A DNA stretch of 64,000 nt, from contig CALKJZ010000009.1 in assembly GCA_937995515.1 (NCBI GenBank), positions 1-64,000 on the forward strand, written 5' to 3'. Below are positions 55,507 through 64,000 of this stretch, one piece after another (within the stretch, counting starts at the first letter, position 1; every line of letters begins with the position of its first letter). This DNA is from an uncultured Sphingomonadaceae bacterium. GTDB lineage: Bacteria > Pseudomonadota > Alphaproteobacteria > Sphingomonadales > Sphingomonadaceae. The position numbers and the translations under genes are program-made. The notes under the pieces are model-generated. The model did no database searches and was not told where the DNA came from. It saw only the letters and a program-made list of their open reading frames with translations.

Positions 55507-56361
55507 ATGAAGCGGGCAGAGCGCGTGGCAGAGCTTCGGGGCGCGGTGGCCGGCTGGCGCCGCGCGGGCGCGCGCGTGGCGCTGGTGCCCACCATGGGCG
55601 GGCTGCACGCCGGGCACCTGCGGCTGGTGGAGGAGGCCCGGCGCCACGCCGGGCGGGTGATCGCCTCGGTCTTCGTCAATCCCACCCAGTTCGGCCCCGG
55701 CGAGGATTTCGACCGCTACCCGCGGCAGCTGGAGGCCGACGCCGCGCTGCTCGAGGGCGCAGGGTGCGACCTCCTCTTCGCACCACCGGTCGGCGAGGTC
55801 TATCGGCCGGGCTTTCAAACGACGGTGCGGGTGGCGGGCCTGAGCGAACCCTGGTGCGGCGCGGTGCGGCCAGGCCATTTTGATGGCGTGGCAACGGTTG
55901 TCACCAAGCTTCTCAACATGGCGACGCCGGATGTTGCCCTGTTCGGCGAAAAGGACTGGCAGCAGCTTGCCATCGTCCGCCGCCTCGTGCGCGATCTCGA
56001 CCTGCCGGTTGCCGTGGTCGGCGTGCCCACGGTGCGCGATGCCGACGGGCTTGCCCTGTCCTCGCGCAACGCCTTCCTCTCGCCCGGGGAACGGGCGCGC
56101 GCGGCGGCGCTGCCGCGGGCGCTCGAGGCCGCGCGGCGCGCCATCCTCGCCGGCGCAGCCGTGGAGGCGGCCCTTGCCGAGGCGCGGCAGATGCTGACCG
56201 AAGCCGGGTTCCAGACGATCGATTATCTCGCGCTGGTGGACGCAGAGACGCTCGACACGATCCTCGTGCACCGGCCCGGAGACAGGAGCGCCCGGCTGAT
56301 GGCGGCAGCGCGGATCGGCACCACGCGGCTCATCGACAATCTCGCGCTCGAGCCCGCCTGA
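55507..56361 (+). CDS. panC: Pantothenate synthetase
   Basis: A 284-residue ATP-dependent ligase joining pantoate and beta-alanine. The PTMGGLHAGHLRLVEEAR stretch (HIGH-like, residues 28-45), SVFVNPTQFGPGEDFDRYPR, FDGVATVVTKLLNMATPDVA, LFGEKDWQQLAIVRRLVRDL and the KMSKS-equivalent DGLALSSRNAFLSPGERA are present. The start at 55507 has GGAGAGGG five bases upstream; ATG 55495 would add four residues. The stop shares a base with the glnE start (TGATG). Confidence 0.95.
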   Translation: MKRAERVAELRGAVAGWRRAGARVALVPTMGGLHAGHLRLVEEARRHAGRVIASVFVNPTQFGPGEDFDRYPRQLEADAALLEGAGCDLLFAPPVGEVYRPGFQTTVRVAGLSEPWCGAVRPGHFDGVATVVTKLLNMATPDVALFGEKDWQQLAIVRRLVRDLDLPVAVVGVPTVRDADGLALSSRNAFLSPGERARAAALPRALEAARRAILAGAAVEAALAEARQMLTEAGFQTIDYLALVDAETLDTILVHRPGDRSARLMAAARIGTTRLIDNLALEPA

Positions 56362-59113
56362 TGCACGAGCGGCCGCCGGCAGGCGCCGAGGCGCCGCCCC
56401 TGCCACCCGGCGCCGGGGGGCCAGGGGGCCCGTGGCCGCCGGCGCTGCTCGAGGGCGCCATTGCCCGGGCGCGGGCCGCCTCCCCTTTCCTGCGTGGCCT
56501 GCTGCGGCGAGAGGAGGCGCTTCTCGCCATCATGGCGGCCGGCGGCTTCGCTGCCGCCGAAGCGGCGTGCCTTGCCCGGCTCGATGCCGCGCGTCCCGGA
56601 CCGAGCCTGCGCGCCGCGCGCGCTGGCATCGCGCTGACGGTTGCGCTCGCCGACCTCTCCGGGGCCTGGGCGCTCGAGGAGGTGACCGCCGCGCTCACCC
56701 GCTTTGCGGACCGCGCGCTCGATTTCGCCATGGCCGCCGCCTTCGCCGAGCGCGGGCTGGAGCCGGGCGGGCTGACCGCGATCGCGCTTGGCAAGCAGGG
56801 AAGCCTCGAGCTCAACTATTCCTCCGATCTCGACCTCATCTTCCTGCACGACCCCGAACGGCTGGCCGGTGCGGGCGACGATCCGACCGAGGCCGCCGTG
56901 CGCATCGTGCGCCGTGTCGTGGCGCTGCTCTCGGAACGGACAAGCGACGGCTACGCCTTCCGGGTGGACCTGCGCCTCCGCCCCGACCCCGATTCGACCC
57001 CGCCCTCGCTGCCGGTCGGGGCGGCCGAGGCCTATTACCAGTCGGAGGCGCTGGCCTGGGAGCGCAGCGCCTTCATCCGGGCGCGCCCCGCCGGCGGCGA
57101 CCTCGCGCTGGGCCGCGCCTTTCTCGATGCAATCCGCCCGTTCCTGTGGCGCCGCAGCCTTGACTATTCAGCAGTTGCCGAGATCCGCGATGTCACCTTC
57201 CGTATCCGCGACCATTTCGAGGACCGCCAGACCCCCGGGCCAGGATGGGACATCAAGCGCGGCCGGGGGGGCATCCGCGAGGTGGAGTTCTATGCCCAGG
57301 CGCACCAGCTGATCTGGGGCGGGCGAAACCCGGCCCTGCGCGCGCCGGCAACGCTCGATGCGCTGGCCGCCCTCAGCGCAGCCGGCCATGTTGCGCCCGA
57401 GGATGGGCGCCTGCTCGCCGATGCCTATCGCCTCTATCGCCGGGTCGAGCACCGGCTGCAGATGATCGACGACCAGCAGACCCACCTCGTGCCGCGGCAG
57501 AAGCCCGCGCGCGAGGCCGTGGCCCTGCTCGACGGGCGGGAGAGCTGGCGCGCGCTCGAGGCCGAGCTTCTGCCCCGCGCGCGCGCGGTCGGGCGGCTCT
57601 ACGACCGGCTGATCGCGATCGGCGACGACGAGGGCGGGCCCCGGGGGCCGCGCGTTCCGCACGCGCCCGAGGATGTGGAGCGCTGGGCGAGGGGGGCACG
57701 CCTTGCCGACCCGGGGCTTGCCGCACGCCTTGTCGGCACCTGGCGCAGCGGCCGGGCGCGCAGCCTGCGCGCACCCGAATCGCGCCGCGCCTTCGAGGTG
57801 GTGCTGCCGCGCCTCCTGCCGGCGGCGGGGCGCGGGCGGGCCGGGCGCGAGGGACTGCTGCGCCTCGACCGCATGATCCAGGCCCTGCCCTATGGCGTGC
57901 AGGTGTGGCGGCTGCTGAAGGCCCACCCGGCGCTGGCCGACACGGTGGCCCGGCTGCTGACCGCCACGCCGTGGCTTGCGGATTCGCTCGCGCGCCGGCC
58001 GCAGCTCCTCGACGTGCTGCTCTCGCCACTGCCGCAGCTCGCCTCCGTCGAGGAGGCGCTCACCGAGCTCGCCGATGCGGTGCGCGGCCTTGGCGAGGAA
58101 GCGCTCCTCGACCGGGTGCGGGTCTGGACGCGCGAGCGGCAGTTCCAGCTGGCGCTCGACCTGCTCGAGCGCGGTGTCGACCCGCTGGACGTGGGCACCC
58201 GGCTTGCGCACCTGGCCGAGGCCGCCGTGGTGCTGCTTGCCGGCCACGTCGAGGCGGGCTTTGCCGCGCGCCACGGGCGTGTTCCGGGAAGCGAGCTCAT
58301 CGTGCTGGCGCTCGGCCGCTTCGGCGGCAGCACGCTCACCTTCCAGTCCGATCTCGATCTCGTGTTCCTGTTCACGGGAGACTGGCAGGCCATGAGCGAT
58401 GGCGCGGAACCGACGACGGCGAGCGCCTGGTGGAACCGGCTGGTGCCGCGCATCGTCGCGGCTCTCTCGGTGCCAACGGCAGCCGGCCCGCTCTACGAAG
58501 TCGACACGCGGCTGCGCCCCTCGGGGGCGGACGGCCTCCTCGCGGTAAGCCTCGAGAGCTTTCTGGCCTACCAGCGCCACGACGCGGAGCCATGGGAGAC
58601 GATGGCGCTCACCCGCGCGCGACCGATCACCGGCGCCCCGGCCGCGCGCGCGGCCGCAGCCGATGCCATCGCGCAGATCGTGGCCGGCCCGCACGACCCG
58701 CGGCGCATCCTTGCCGAGGCGGAGGCGCTTCGCCTGCACATGGCCCGGCACAAGCCGGCGCGCGGGGCGATGGACCTGAAGCTCGCGCGCGGGGGGCTCG
58801 TCGACCTCGAGTTCGTGGTGCAGGTACGCGCGCTCGTGGCCGGCCGGCCGGTCCCGCAATCGCTCGTGGGCGCCTGCCGGACCGTCGCACCCGAGCTGGT
58901 CGGCGCTGCCAAGCTGCTTGCCCGCGCGCTCATCGTCTCGCGGCTGGTCGCAGCAGCAGGCGGCGAGGCCAAGCCCGATGCCGGGGCCCTGCAACTGATG
59001 GCGCGCGCCTGCGGCGAAACGGGGCCTTCCGAGCTCAAGACGGCGCTTGCACAGGCACGCCGTTGCGTCGATGCGGCATGGCGGGACACATTCGGACGAG
59101 CGAGAAAGGGAGC

Positions 59114-59117
<4 letters not shown>
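56361..59117 (+). CDS. glnE: Bifunctional glutamine synthetase adenylyltransferase/deadenylase
   Basis: A 918-residue two-domain enzyme that attaches AMP to, and removes it from, glutamine synthetase in response to PII and glutamine. The N-terminal deadenylase nucleotidyltransferase site is ALGKQGSLELNYSSDLDLIF (about 143-162). The C-terminal adenylylating site is ALGRFGGSTLTFQSDLDLVF (about 651-670). Each is followed by its GlnE/GlnD-like helical partner (DIKRGRGGIREVEFYAQAHQ and MDLKLARGGLVDLEFVVQVR). The length is normal. It is coupled to panC upstream and to bcp downstream (ATGA). Confidence 0.95.
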
Positions 59118-59574
<457 letters not shown>

Positions 59575-59578
<4 letters not shown>

Positions 59579-60399
59579 GGGCCACGGCACCCGCGCTGGG
59601 CGACGCGGCGCGGGAGCTCCTGCTCACGGCCTGCCCGAGAGCCAAGGCGCGCGGGGCGCGCGATCTCGGCCGGCTCTTCGCGGCCGACGGCATCCGCCTC
59701 GCGCCTGCCGCCCTGCCGCTGCCCGGCCGCCCGGCCAGGCCGCCGCGGCCGGTACTGGTTGCGCCGGCCGAGGTGCCAAGGCGCGGCCGCGCCGGCTCGC
59801 CACGTGCGCGCTTTGCGCTCCTTCACGCAGTCGCCCACATTGAACTCAACGCCATCGACCTTGCCGTCGATACCGCCGCGCGGTTCGGCCCGGGCATGCC
59901 GCCGGCCTTCGCCCGGGACTGGCTTCGGGTTGCCGCCGAGGAGGGGCTCCACTTCCTGCTTGTCGAGCGCCTGCTGCGCCGCGCCGGCGGGCGCTACGGG
60001 GATTTGCCCGCCCACGACGGGCTCTGGCAGGCGGCCGCCGACACGGCGCACGATCTTGCGGCCCGGCTTGCCATCGTGCCCCAGGTGCTCGAGGCGCGCG
60101 GCCTCGATGTGACCCCCGGGATGATCGCCCGCTTCGAGGCCGCAGGCGACCGCGCGGCCGCTGCCGTCCTCACCCGGATCCTCGCCGACGAGGTGGGCCA
60201 CGTGGCCACCGGCAACCGGTGGTTCCGCCATCTCGCCCGAGAATCAGGCACAGACCCTGCCGAACAGTTCCGCGTGCTTGTGGCCTCCTATTTTCGAGGG
60301 GGCCTGAAACCGCCGTTCAACAGTTCGGCGCGCGCAAAGGCCGGTCTGACGAACGATTGGTACGCCCCGCTTGGCACTGCCGGGCCCCGCTGCAAGTAA
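59575..60399 (+). CDS. DUF455 family ferritin-like protein
   Basis: A 274-residue protein with a four-helix, ferritin-like diiron core: ALLHAVAHIELNAIDLAVDT (E, H ligands), LRVAAEEGLHFLLVERLLRR, and ILADEVGHVATGNRWFRHLA. It ends FRGGLKPPFNSSARAKAGLT, a stretch typical of DUF455. The oxidation substrate is unknown; the fold is related to tRNA hydroxylase MiaE-like enzymes. It overlaps the peroxiredoxin gene (ATGA), which hints at a link to peroxide or oxygen chemistry. Confidence 0.88.
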
Positions 60400-60465
60400 A
60401 CAATCGTTGTGTGGCGTTCAGAAAGGGCGCCGCGCAGCCGCTGGAGAAAGGTTACCACCACGGGC

Positions 60466-60558
60466 ATGCCGGCATCTGCCGGGGGTCCGTTCGGCAAGGA
60501 AAGCGTGACGTCCGGCAAGCTCCGCCGGAACGCCACCGAGGGGTTGCAGAGAGGATGA
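60466..60558 (+). CDS. Possible 30-residue leader ORF overlapping the M23 peptidase start
   Basis: ATG at 60466 opens a 30-codon frame (MPASAGGPFGKESVTSGKLR and ten more) whose TGA overlaps the M23 ATG as ATGA. GGAGAAAGG lies upstream but 14 bases away, which is long. It may be only a chance frame in the 155-bp gap; it is reported because the junction matches those of real genes here. Confidence 0.18.
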   Translation: MPASAGGPFGKESVTSGKLRRNATEGLQRG

Positions 60559-61769
60559 TCGACAGTCTGGTGCAAGCTCGCAGGCGGGCTTCCGACCGTC
60601 TCAGGCTGGCTGTCCAATCCCTGTTCCCTCCGCGGCGGATCGTCATCGTCTCGGCGTCGGGGCGTCGCTCTTTCCACATCGGAACGGGGTCGCAACTGAT
60701 GGCACTTGGGACTGCTGCACTCGTCGCGAGCTGGATCGGCCTTTCGGCAGCCCAGATGGTGCAGGCGGATGCAGAAGCCGAGCGGCGCGCCGAGCTGGAG
60801 CTGCAGCGCATGAGCGCCCAGGTGGAGGCGCTGAAGGCCGACACCCAGGCGCTCAAGGGCAGCGTGGCGACCACGGCCGAGCGGATCGAGGCGCGCCAGC
60901 GCTTTCTCGATGCGCTCCTTACCGGGCGGGCAACCGATCGCGACCTCGCCGAACTCCTGCCAAGGCGCAGCACCGCCCGCGGGCGCGAGGGGCAGCAGGC
61001 CGATCCGGCAACCGCAGGCGTCCTCGCCCCGTTCGCCGCGCTCGAGCAGCGCCAGCTCGCGCTGGTCGACAAGGCGTCCGCCACGGCGGAAACCCGCCTG
61101 CGCGATGCAGAATCGCTCATCCGGCGCCTCGGTCTCGATCCGGCGCGCTTCGTGGCGCAGAGCCGGATCGCCAGCCTTGCCGGCCGCGGCGGCCCGTTCG
61201 TTCCCGCTAATGGCTGGCTCGGGGCCGGCACCGACTCCGCGCCCGATCCGCAGTTCGCAGAGCTCTATGTCAACTGGCAGCGCGTGCAGCAGCTGGAAGA
61301 CGCGATGGCCTCGCTTCCGGCCTTCGTGCCGGCGCGCAATTATGTGCTCACCTCGGGCTTCGGATTCCGCTTCGACCCGTTCCACGGCCGGCCGGCCCAG
61401 CACGCGGGCATCGACCTCGCCGGCGCGCACGGGGAGCCGATCTATGCCGCCGCGGCCGGCCGCGTGGTCCGCGCCGAGCGCTTCGGCGCCTATGGCCTCA
61501 CCGTCGATATCGACCATGGGAGGGGGATCCTCACCCGCTATGCCCACCTCTCCTCCATCGAGGTCCGCATCGGCGAGGCGGTGCAGATGGGCCAGCGCAT
61601 CGGCGGCATGGGCTCGACCGGCCGCTCCACGGGCACCCACCTTCACTACGAGGTGCGCATCGACGGCCAGCCGGTGAACCCGCGCCCGTTCCTCGATGCC
61701 TCGCGCTACATTCTCGCGATGCAGAAGGAGCGCGCGGGCCCGACCCTTGCCGCGGCTGCCGACCGCTGA
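60555..61769 (+). CDS. M23 (LytM) family metallopeptidase, membrane-anchored
   Basis: A 404-residue protein with one transmembrane helix (about 46-66, LMALGTAALVASWIGLSAAQ), a coiled coil (about 72-118, rich in ELELQRMSAQVEALKADTQ-type heptads) and a C-terminal LytM domain from about 255. Its zinc ligands are H283 and D287 (HAGIDLAG) and H364 in the HLHYEV motif, with H362 catalytic. The architecture is that of periplasmic cell-wall hydrolases or divisome activators. The ATG at 60555 has GAGAGG upstream. It follows DUF455 as in related genomes. Confidence 0.9.
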   Translation: MIDSLVQARRRASDRLRLAVQSLFPPRRIVIVSASGRRSFHIGTGSQLMALGTAALVASWIGLSAAQMVQADAEAERRAELELQRMSAQVEALKADTQALKGSVATTAERIEARQRFLDALLTGRATDRDLAELLPRRSTARGREGQQADPATAGVLAPFAALEQRQLALVDKASATAETRLRDAESLIRRLGLDPARFVAQSRIASLAGRGGPFVPANGWLGAGTDSAPDPQFAELYVNWQRVQQLEDAMASLPAFVPARNYVLTSGFGFRFDPFHGRPAQHAGIDLAGAHGEPIYAAAAGRVVRAERFGAYGLTVDIDHGRGILTRYAHLSSIEVRIGEAVQMGQRIGGMGSTGRSTGTHLHYEVRIDGQPVNPRPFLDASRYILAMQKERAGPTLAAAADR

Positions 61770-61809
61770 CGAGCCGCAGGCGCCGCGCCCGCCCGCTGGC
61801 CACGCGCCC

Positions 61810-61838
61810 TTGCCTCGGCTGGGTGCCCCGCCTATTTC
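61810..61838 (+). promoter_or_regulatory. Candidate promoter of erpA predicting a leaderless mRNA
   Basis: TTGCCT at 61810-61815, a 17-base spacer and TATTTC at 61833-61838. Seven bases further is the A of the erpA ATG (61845), which lacks a ribosome binding site. Confidence 0.45.
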
Positions 61839-61844
61839 GGCAGC

Positions 61845-62174
61845 ATGACCGGGATCCGGCTTTCCGAGGCTGCCGCGCGCCGGGTGCGCGCGATCGCCGA
61901 GCGTCAGGGCCGGCCGCAGGCCCGCCTGCGGCTGGCCGTCGATGGTGGCGGCTGCGCGGGCTTCCAGTACCGCTTCGCGCTTGATGACGGGCCGCAGGAC
62001 GGGGACTTTGAAACCTCGACCGACGGCGTGACCCTGGTCGTCGACGAGGTGAGCCTGCCGTTCGTCACTGGCGCAACGGTCGACTTCGTCGAATCGCTCG
62101 GTGGCGCGTCGTTCCAGGTGGTCAACCCCAACGCGGCGTCGAGCTGCGGCTGCGGCACCTCCTTTTCCGTCTGA
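61845..62174 (+). CDS. erpA: Iron-sulfur cluster insertion protein (ErpA/IscA type)
   Basis: A 109-residue A-type carrier: IRLSEAAARRVRAIAERQGR, LRLAVDGGGCAGFQYRFALD and VVNPNAASSCGCGTSFSV, with the three cluster-binding Cys (one in GGCAGF and two in CGCG). It delivers Fe-S clusters to apoproteins. ErpA rather than IscA is chosen because it is not in an isc operon and matches the stand-alone form near xth; the distinction is not certain. It precedes xth by 5 bp. Confidence 0.9.
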   Translation: MTGIRLSEAAARRVRAIAERQGRPQARLRLAVDGGGCAGFQYRFALDDGPQDGDFETSTDGVTLVVDEVSLPFVTGATVDFVESLGGASFQVVNPNAASSCGCGTSFSV

Positions 62175-62179
62175 GGCGG

Positions 62180-62947
62180 GTGCGCGTCGCTACCTTCAAC
62201 ATCAACGGCATCGCGGCCCGCCGGCAGCGGCTGGACGAATGGCTCGAGGCTGCCCGGCCCGACATTGTCTGTCTGCAGGAAATCAAAACGGCAGCCTTCC
62301 CCGCCGAAGCCTATGAGGCGGCCGGCTGGCACGTGCTGTGGGCCGGCGAGAAGGGCTTCAACGGCGTTGCAATCCTTGCGCGGCATCCGCTGGAGGAGGT
62401 GGCGCGGGAGCTCCCTGGCGATGCCGGGGACCGGCAGGCGCGCTGGCTCGAGGCGAAGGTGGCCGGGCTGCATGTGGCCTGCCTCTACCTGCCCAACGGC
62501 AACCCTGCGCCCGGCCCCAGGTTCGATTACAAGCTGGCCTTCATGCAGCGGCTGGCGGGGCGCGCCCGGGCCCTTCTTGCCGCCGAGATACCGACCGTGC
62601 TCGCGGGCGACTGGAATGTCTGCCCGACCGACGCCGACGTCGCGCGCCCCGAGGCCATGGCCGCAGACGCGCTGTGCCTGCCGCAAGCCCGCGAGGCCTT
62701 CCGGGCGATTGTCGCTGAGGGCTGGACAGAGGCTGTCCGCGCCCGCTTCCCGCACGAGACCGTCTATACCTACTGGGACTACCAGGCCGGTGCCTGGGCC
62801 AAGAACTGGGGTCTGCGGATCGACCATCTGCTGCTCTCTCCTGCCGCCGCCGACCGGATGACCGATGCCGGGATCGACCGCGACGTGCGCGCGGCGGAAC
62901 GGGCAAGCGATCATGTGCCCGTGTGGGTGGAGCTGTCCTCCGCCTGA
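62180..62947 (+). CDS. xth: Exodeoxyribonuclease III
   Basis: A 255-residue AP endonuclease/3'-5' exonuclease of the EEP fold for base-excision repair: RVATFNINGIAARRQRLDEW, IVCLQEIKTAAFP (catalytic Glu), GFNGVAILAR, CLYLPNGNPAPGPRFDYKLA, VLAGDWNVCPTDADV and the final DHVPVWVEL with the catalytic Asp-His. The GTG start at 62180 follows GAGGCGG. The 3' end overlaps the convergent nnr gene by 37 bp. Confidence 0.95.
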   Translation: MRVATFNINGIAARRQRLDEWLEAARPDIVCLQEIKTAAFPAEAYEAAGWHVLWAGEKGFNGVAILARHPLEEVARELPGDAGDRQARWLEAKVAGLHVACLYLPNGNPAPGPRFDYKLAFMQRLAGRARALLAAEIPTVLAGDWNVCPTDADVARPEAMAADALCLPQAREAFRAIVAEGWTEAVRARFPHETVYTYWDYQAGAWAKNWGLRIDHLLLSPAAADRMTDAGIDRDVRAAERASDHVPVWVELSSA

Positions 62948-64000
62948 GCGGCAAGCGCGGCCGCGAGCACGGAGCGCAGGGCCGGGCCGGCCAGATCCTC
63001 GGCGACAAGGCCGGGCCCGAGTGCCGCACCCAGCGCCCCGTGCAGCCAGGCGCCGGCCGCTGCGGCCTCGAAGCCGCCGAGCCCCTGGGCAAGCAGGCCG
63101 GCAACGAGCCCCGCCAGCACGTCGCCCGAGCCTGCGGTGGCGAGCCACGGCGGCGCGTTGCCCGTGATCGCCGCCCGACCGTCGGGGGCCGCGATCACGC
63201 CATCGGCGCCCTTGAGCACCACGACCGCGCCGGACTGGGCTGCCGCCGCGCGCGCACGGTCGAGCTTCGAACCTTCCATATCCGGAAACAGGCGCGCGAA
63301 CTCGCCCTCGTGGGGGGTGAGGACCACTGCCCCGCTGCGGGCCCGCACCTGCAGCGCCAGCGCCGCGGCCGCGCCCCTGAAGGCGGAGAGCGCATCGGCA
63401 TCGAGCACCAGCGGGCAGGCCGATGCGAGCGCAGAGTCGGCCACCTGCCGCGCCGGGGCGCCTGCACCCGGGCCGACGCAGGCCGCCCGCACCTTCGGAG
63501 ACCGGAGCAGGTCGCCGAAGGCGTCGGGGTCGCATGTCTTGAGCATGATCGCCGTCTCGTGCGCAGCATGGATGCGCAGCGCGTCCGCCGCGCCGCACAG
63601 CGTCACCGCGCCCGCGCCCACGCGCAGCGCCGCGCGCGCGGCAAGCCGCGCCGCGCCGGTGGCAAGCTCCGGTCCGGACCAGACGGCAACACCGCCGCGC
63701 GCATATTTGTGGGTGTCGATTGCGGGCTCGGGCAGGCGGAAGAGACCCAGCCCGTTCTCGTGCGTCCGCGCGCCCGCCGGCGGCGGAAGGCCGAGATCGG
63801 CAAGCTCGAGCCGCCCGCAGTGCAGCCTTCCGGGCAGAAGCAGATGGCCGGGCTTGGCTGCATGGAAGGTGAGCGTGGCGGTCGCCCGGATCGCAGCGCC
63901 CAGCGCCCTCCCGGTATCGGCATCGATGCCCGAGGGAATGTCGACTGCGAGAATGGGGGCGCGGGCCGCATTTGCACGGCCGACGATGGAAGCCGCCGCA
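62911..64000 (-). CDS. nnr: Bifunctional NAD(P)H-hydrate epimerase/dehydratase, 5' end outside the window
   Basis: At least 362 residues of the fused metabolite-repair enzyme that restores damaged NAD(P)H hydrates. The part at the right edge (about 63700-64000) is the C-terminal end of the epimerase (NnrE/YjeF_N) domain: ILAVDIPSGIDADTG and FHAAKPGHLLLPG. From about 63715 leftward comes the ADP-dependent dehydratase (NnrD) domain: KYARGGVAVWSGPELATGAA, RLAARAALRVGAGAVTL, VLTPHEGEFARLFPD and LATAGSGDVLAGLVAGLLAQ with the catalytic Asp. The frame runs open to the window edge; the start codon lies beyond 64000. Confidence 0.93.
   Translation of the reverse strand, partial: AAASIVGRANAARAPILAVDIPSGIDADTGRALGAAIRATATLTFHAAKPGHLLLPGRLHCGRLELADLGLPPPAGARTHENGLGLFRLPEPAIDTHKYARGGVAVWSGPELATGAARLAARAALRVGAGAVTLCGAADALRIHAAHETAIMLKTCDPDAFGDLLRSPKVRAACVGPGAGAPARQVADSALASACPLVLDADALSAFRGAAAALALQVRARSGAVVLTPHEGEFARLFPDMEGSKLDRARAAAAQSGAVVVLKGADGVIAAPDGRAAITGNAPPWLATAGSGDVLAGLVAGLLAQGLGGFEAAAAGAWLHGALGAALGPGLVAEDLAGPALRSVLAAALAAQAEDSSTHTGT

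Overview
The window is very GC-rich chromosomal DNA of an alphaproteobacterium, most likely a member of the Sphingomonadales or a close relative. This is inferred from gene content and order, not from a search. Typical blocks are YceD/ubiquinol-cytochrome c chaperone facing bamE, hppA-thiL-nusB, guaB followed by an RsmB-family methyltransferase, glnE-peroxiredoxin-DUF455-M23, ErpA-Xth-Nnr, a MipZ ATPase, a phasin and a class A small heat-shock protein. It is mostly a housekeeping region with dense, often overlapping genes (ATGA, GTGA or TGATG junctions). No rRNA, tRNA, CRISPR array, prophage or intact insertion sequence was seen.

Layout. 1-450: decayed C-terminal half of an IS5-family transposase. 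450-4080: zincin protease, pterin dehydratase (phhB), a DUF4136 lipoprotein and an acyl-CoA ligase. 4081-4709: non-coding, with 17-bp tandem repeats and a possible 39-residue membrane peptide. 4710-9162: phosphatidylethanolamine synthesis (psd-pssA), heme A synthase, DUF2237, ribosomal proteins L13 and S9. 9261-12643: DsbD/ScsB-like reductase with a partner redoxin, and an NTF2-like protein. 12668-19913: aspS facing rnd, then alaS-ppx. 20003-20605: hsp20 behind a sigma32-like promoter and a ROSE-like RNA thermometer. 20925-27237: NTF2-like protein, DUF2855, TPR protein, purE-purK, gpmA, an M14 cytosolic-type carboxypeptidase and a second DUF4136-like lipoprotein. 27416-31820: L36, HAD phosphatase, YciI, a CidA/LrgB pair, L28, a phytase-esterase-like protein and a glycine-zipper protein. 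31827-37044: rsmB, htpX, SDR, an SDHAF4-like assembly factor, YceD, cytochrome bc1 chaperone, bamE. 37280-40951: hppA, thiL, nusB.

41045-43558 is a compact cluster of three little-known genes (a lipocalin/AttH-like protein, an aminoglycoside-phosphotransferase-fold kinase and a small helical protein). 43751-51772: TPR proteins, guaB, RsmB-like, Fur/Zur, dxs, tlyA. 51842-55371: phasin, then the overlapping genes mipZ, a membrane J-domain protein and a phosphohexomutase. 55507-64000: panC-glnE-bcp-DUF455, M23 peptidase, erpA, xth, and the truncated nnr gene at the right edge.

The most informative non-coding signals are the ROSE-like thermometer before hsp20, an inverted repeat matching the PhaR-type CTGC-N3-GCAG operator over the phasin -10 box, several promoters whose -10 lies 6-8 bases before the start codon (predicting leaderless mRNAs for psd, aspS, rnd, nusB, dxs and erpA), and a shared promoter (TTGAC-, 17-base spacer, TAGGTGCC) before the two small ribosomal protein genes rpmJ and rpmB. 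All promoter and RNA calls are by eye.
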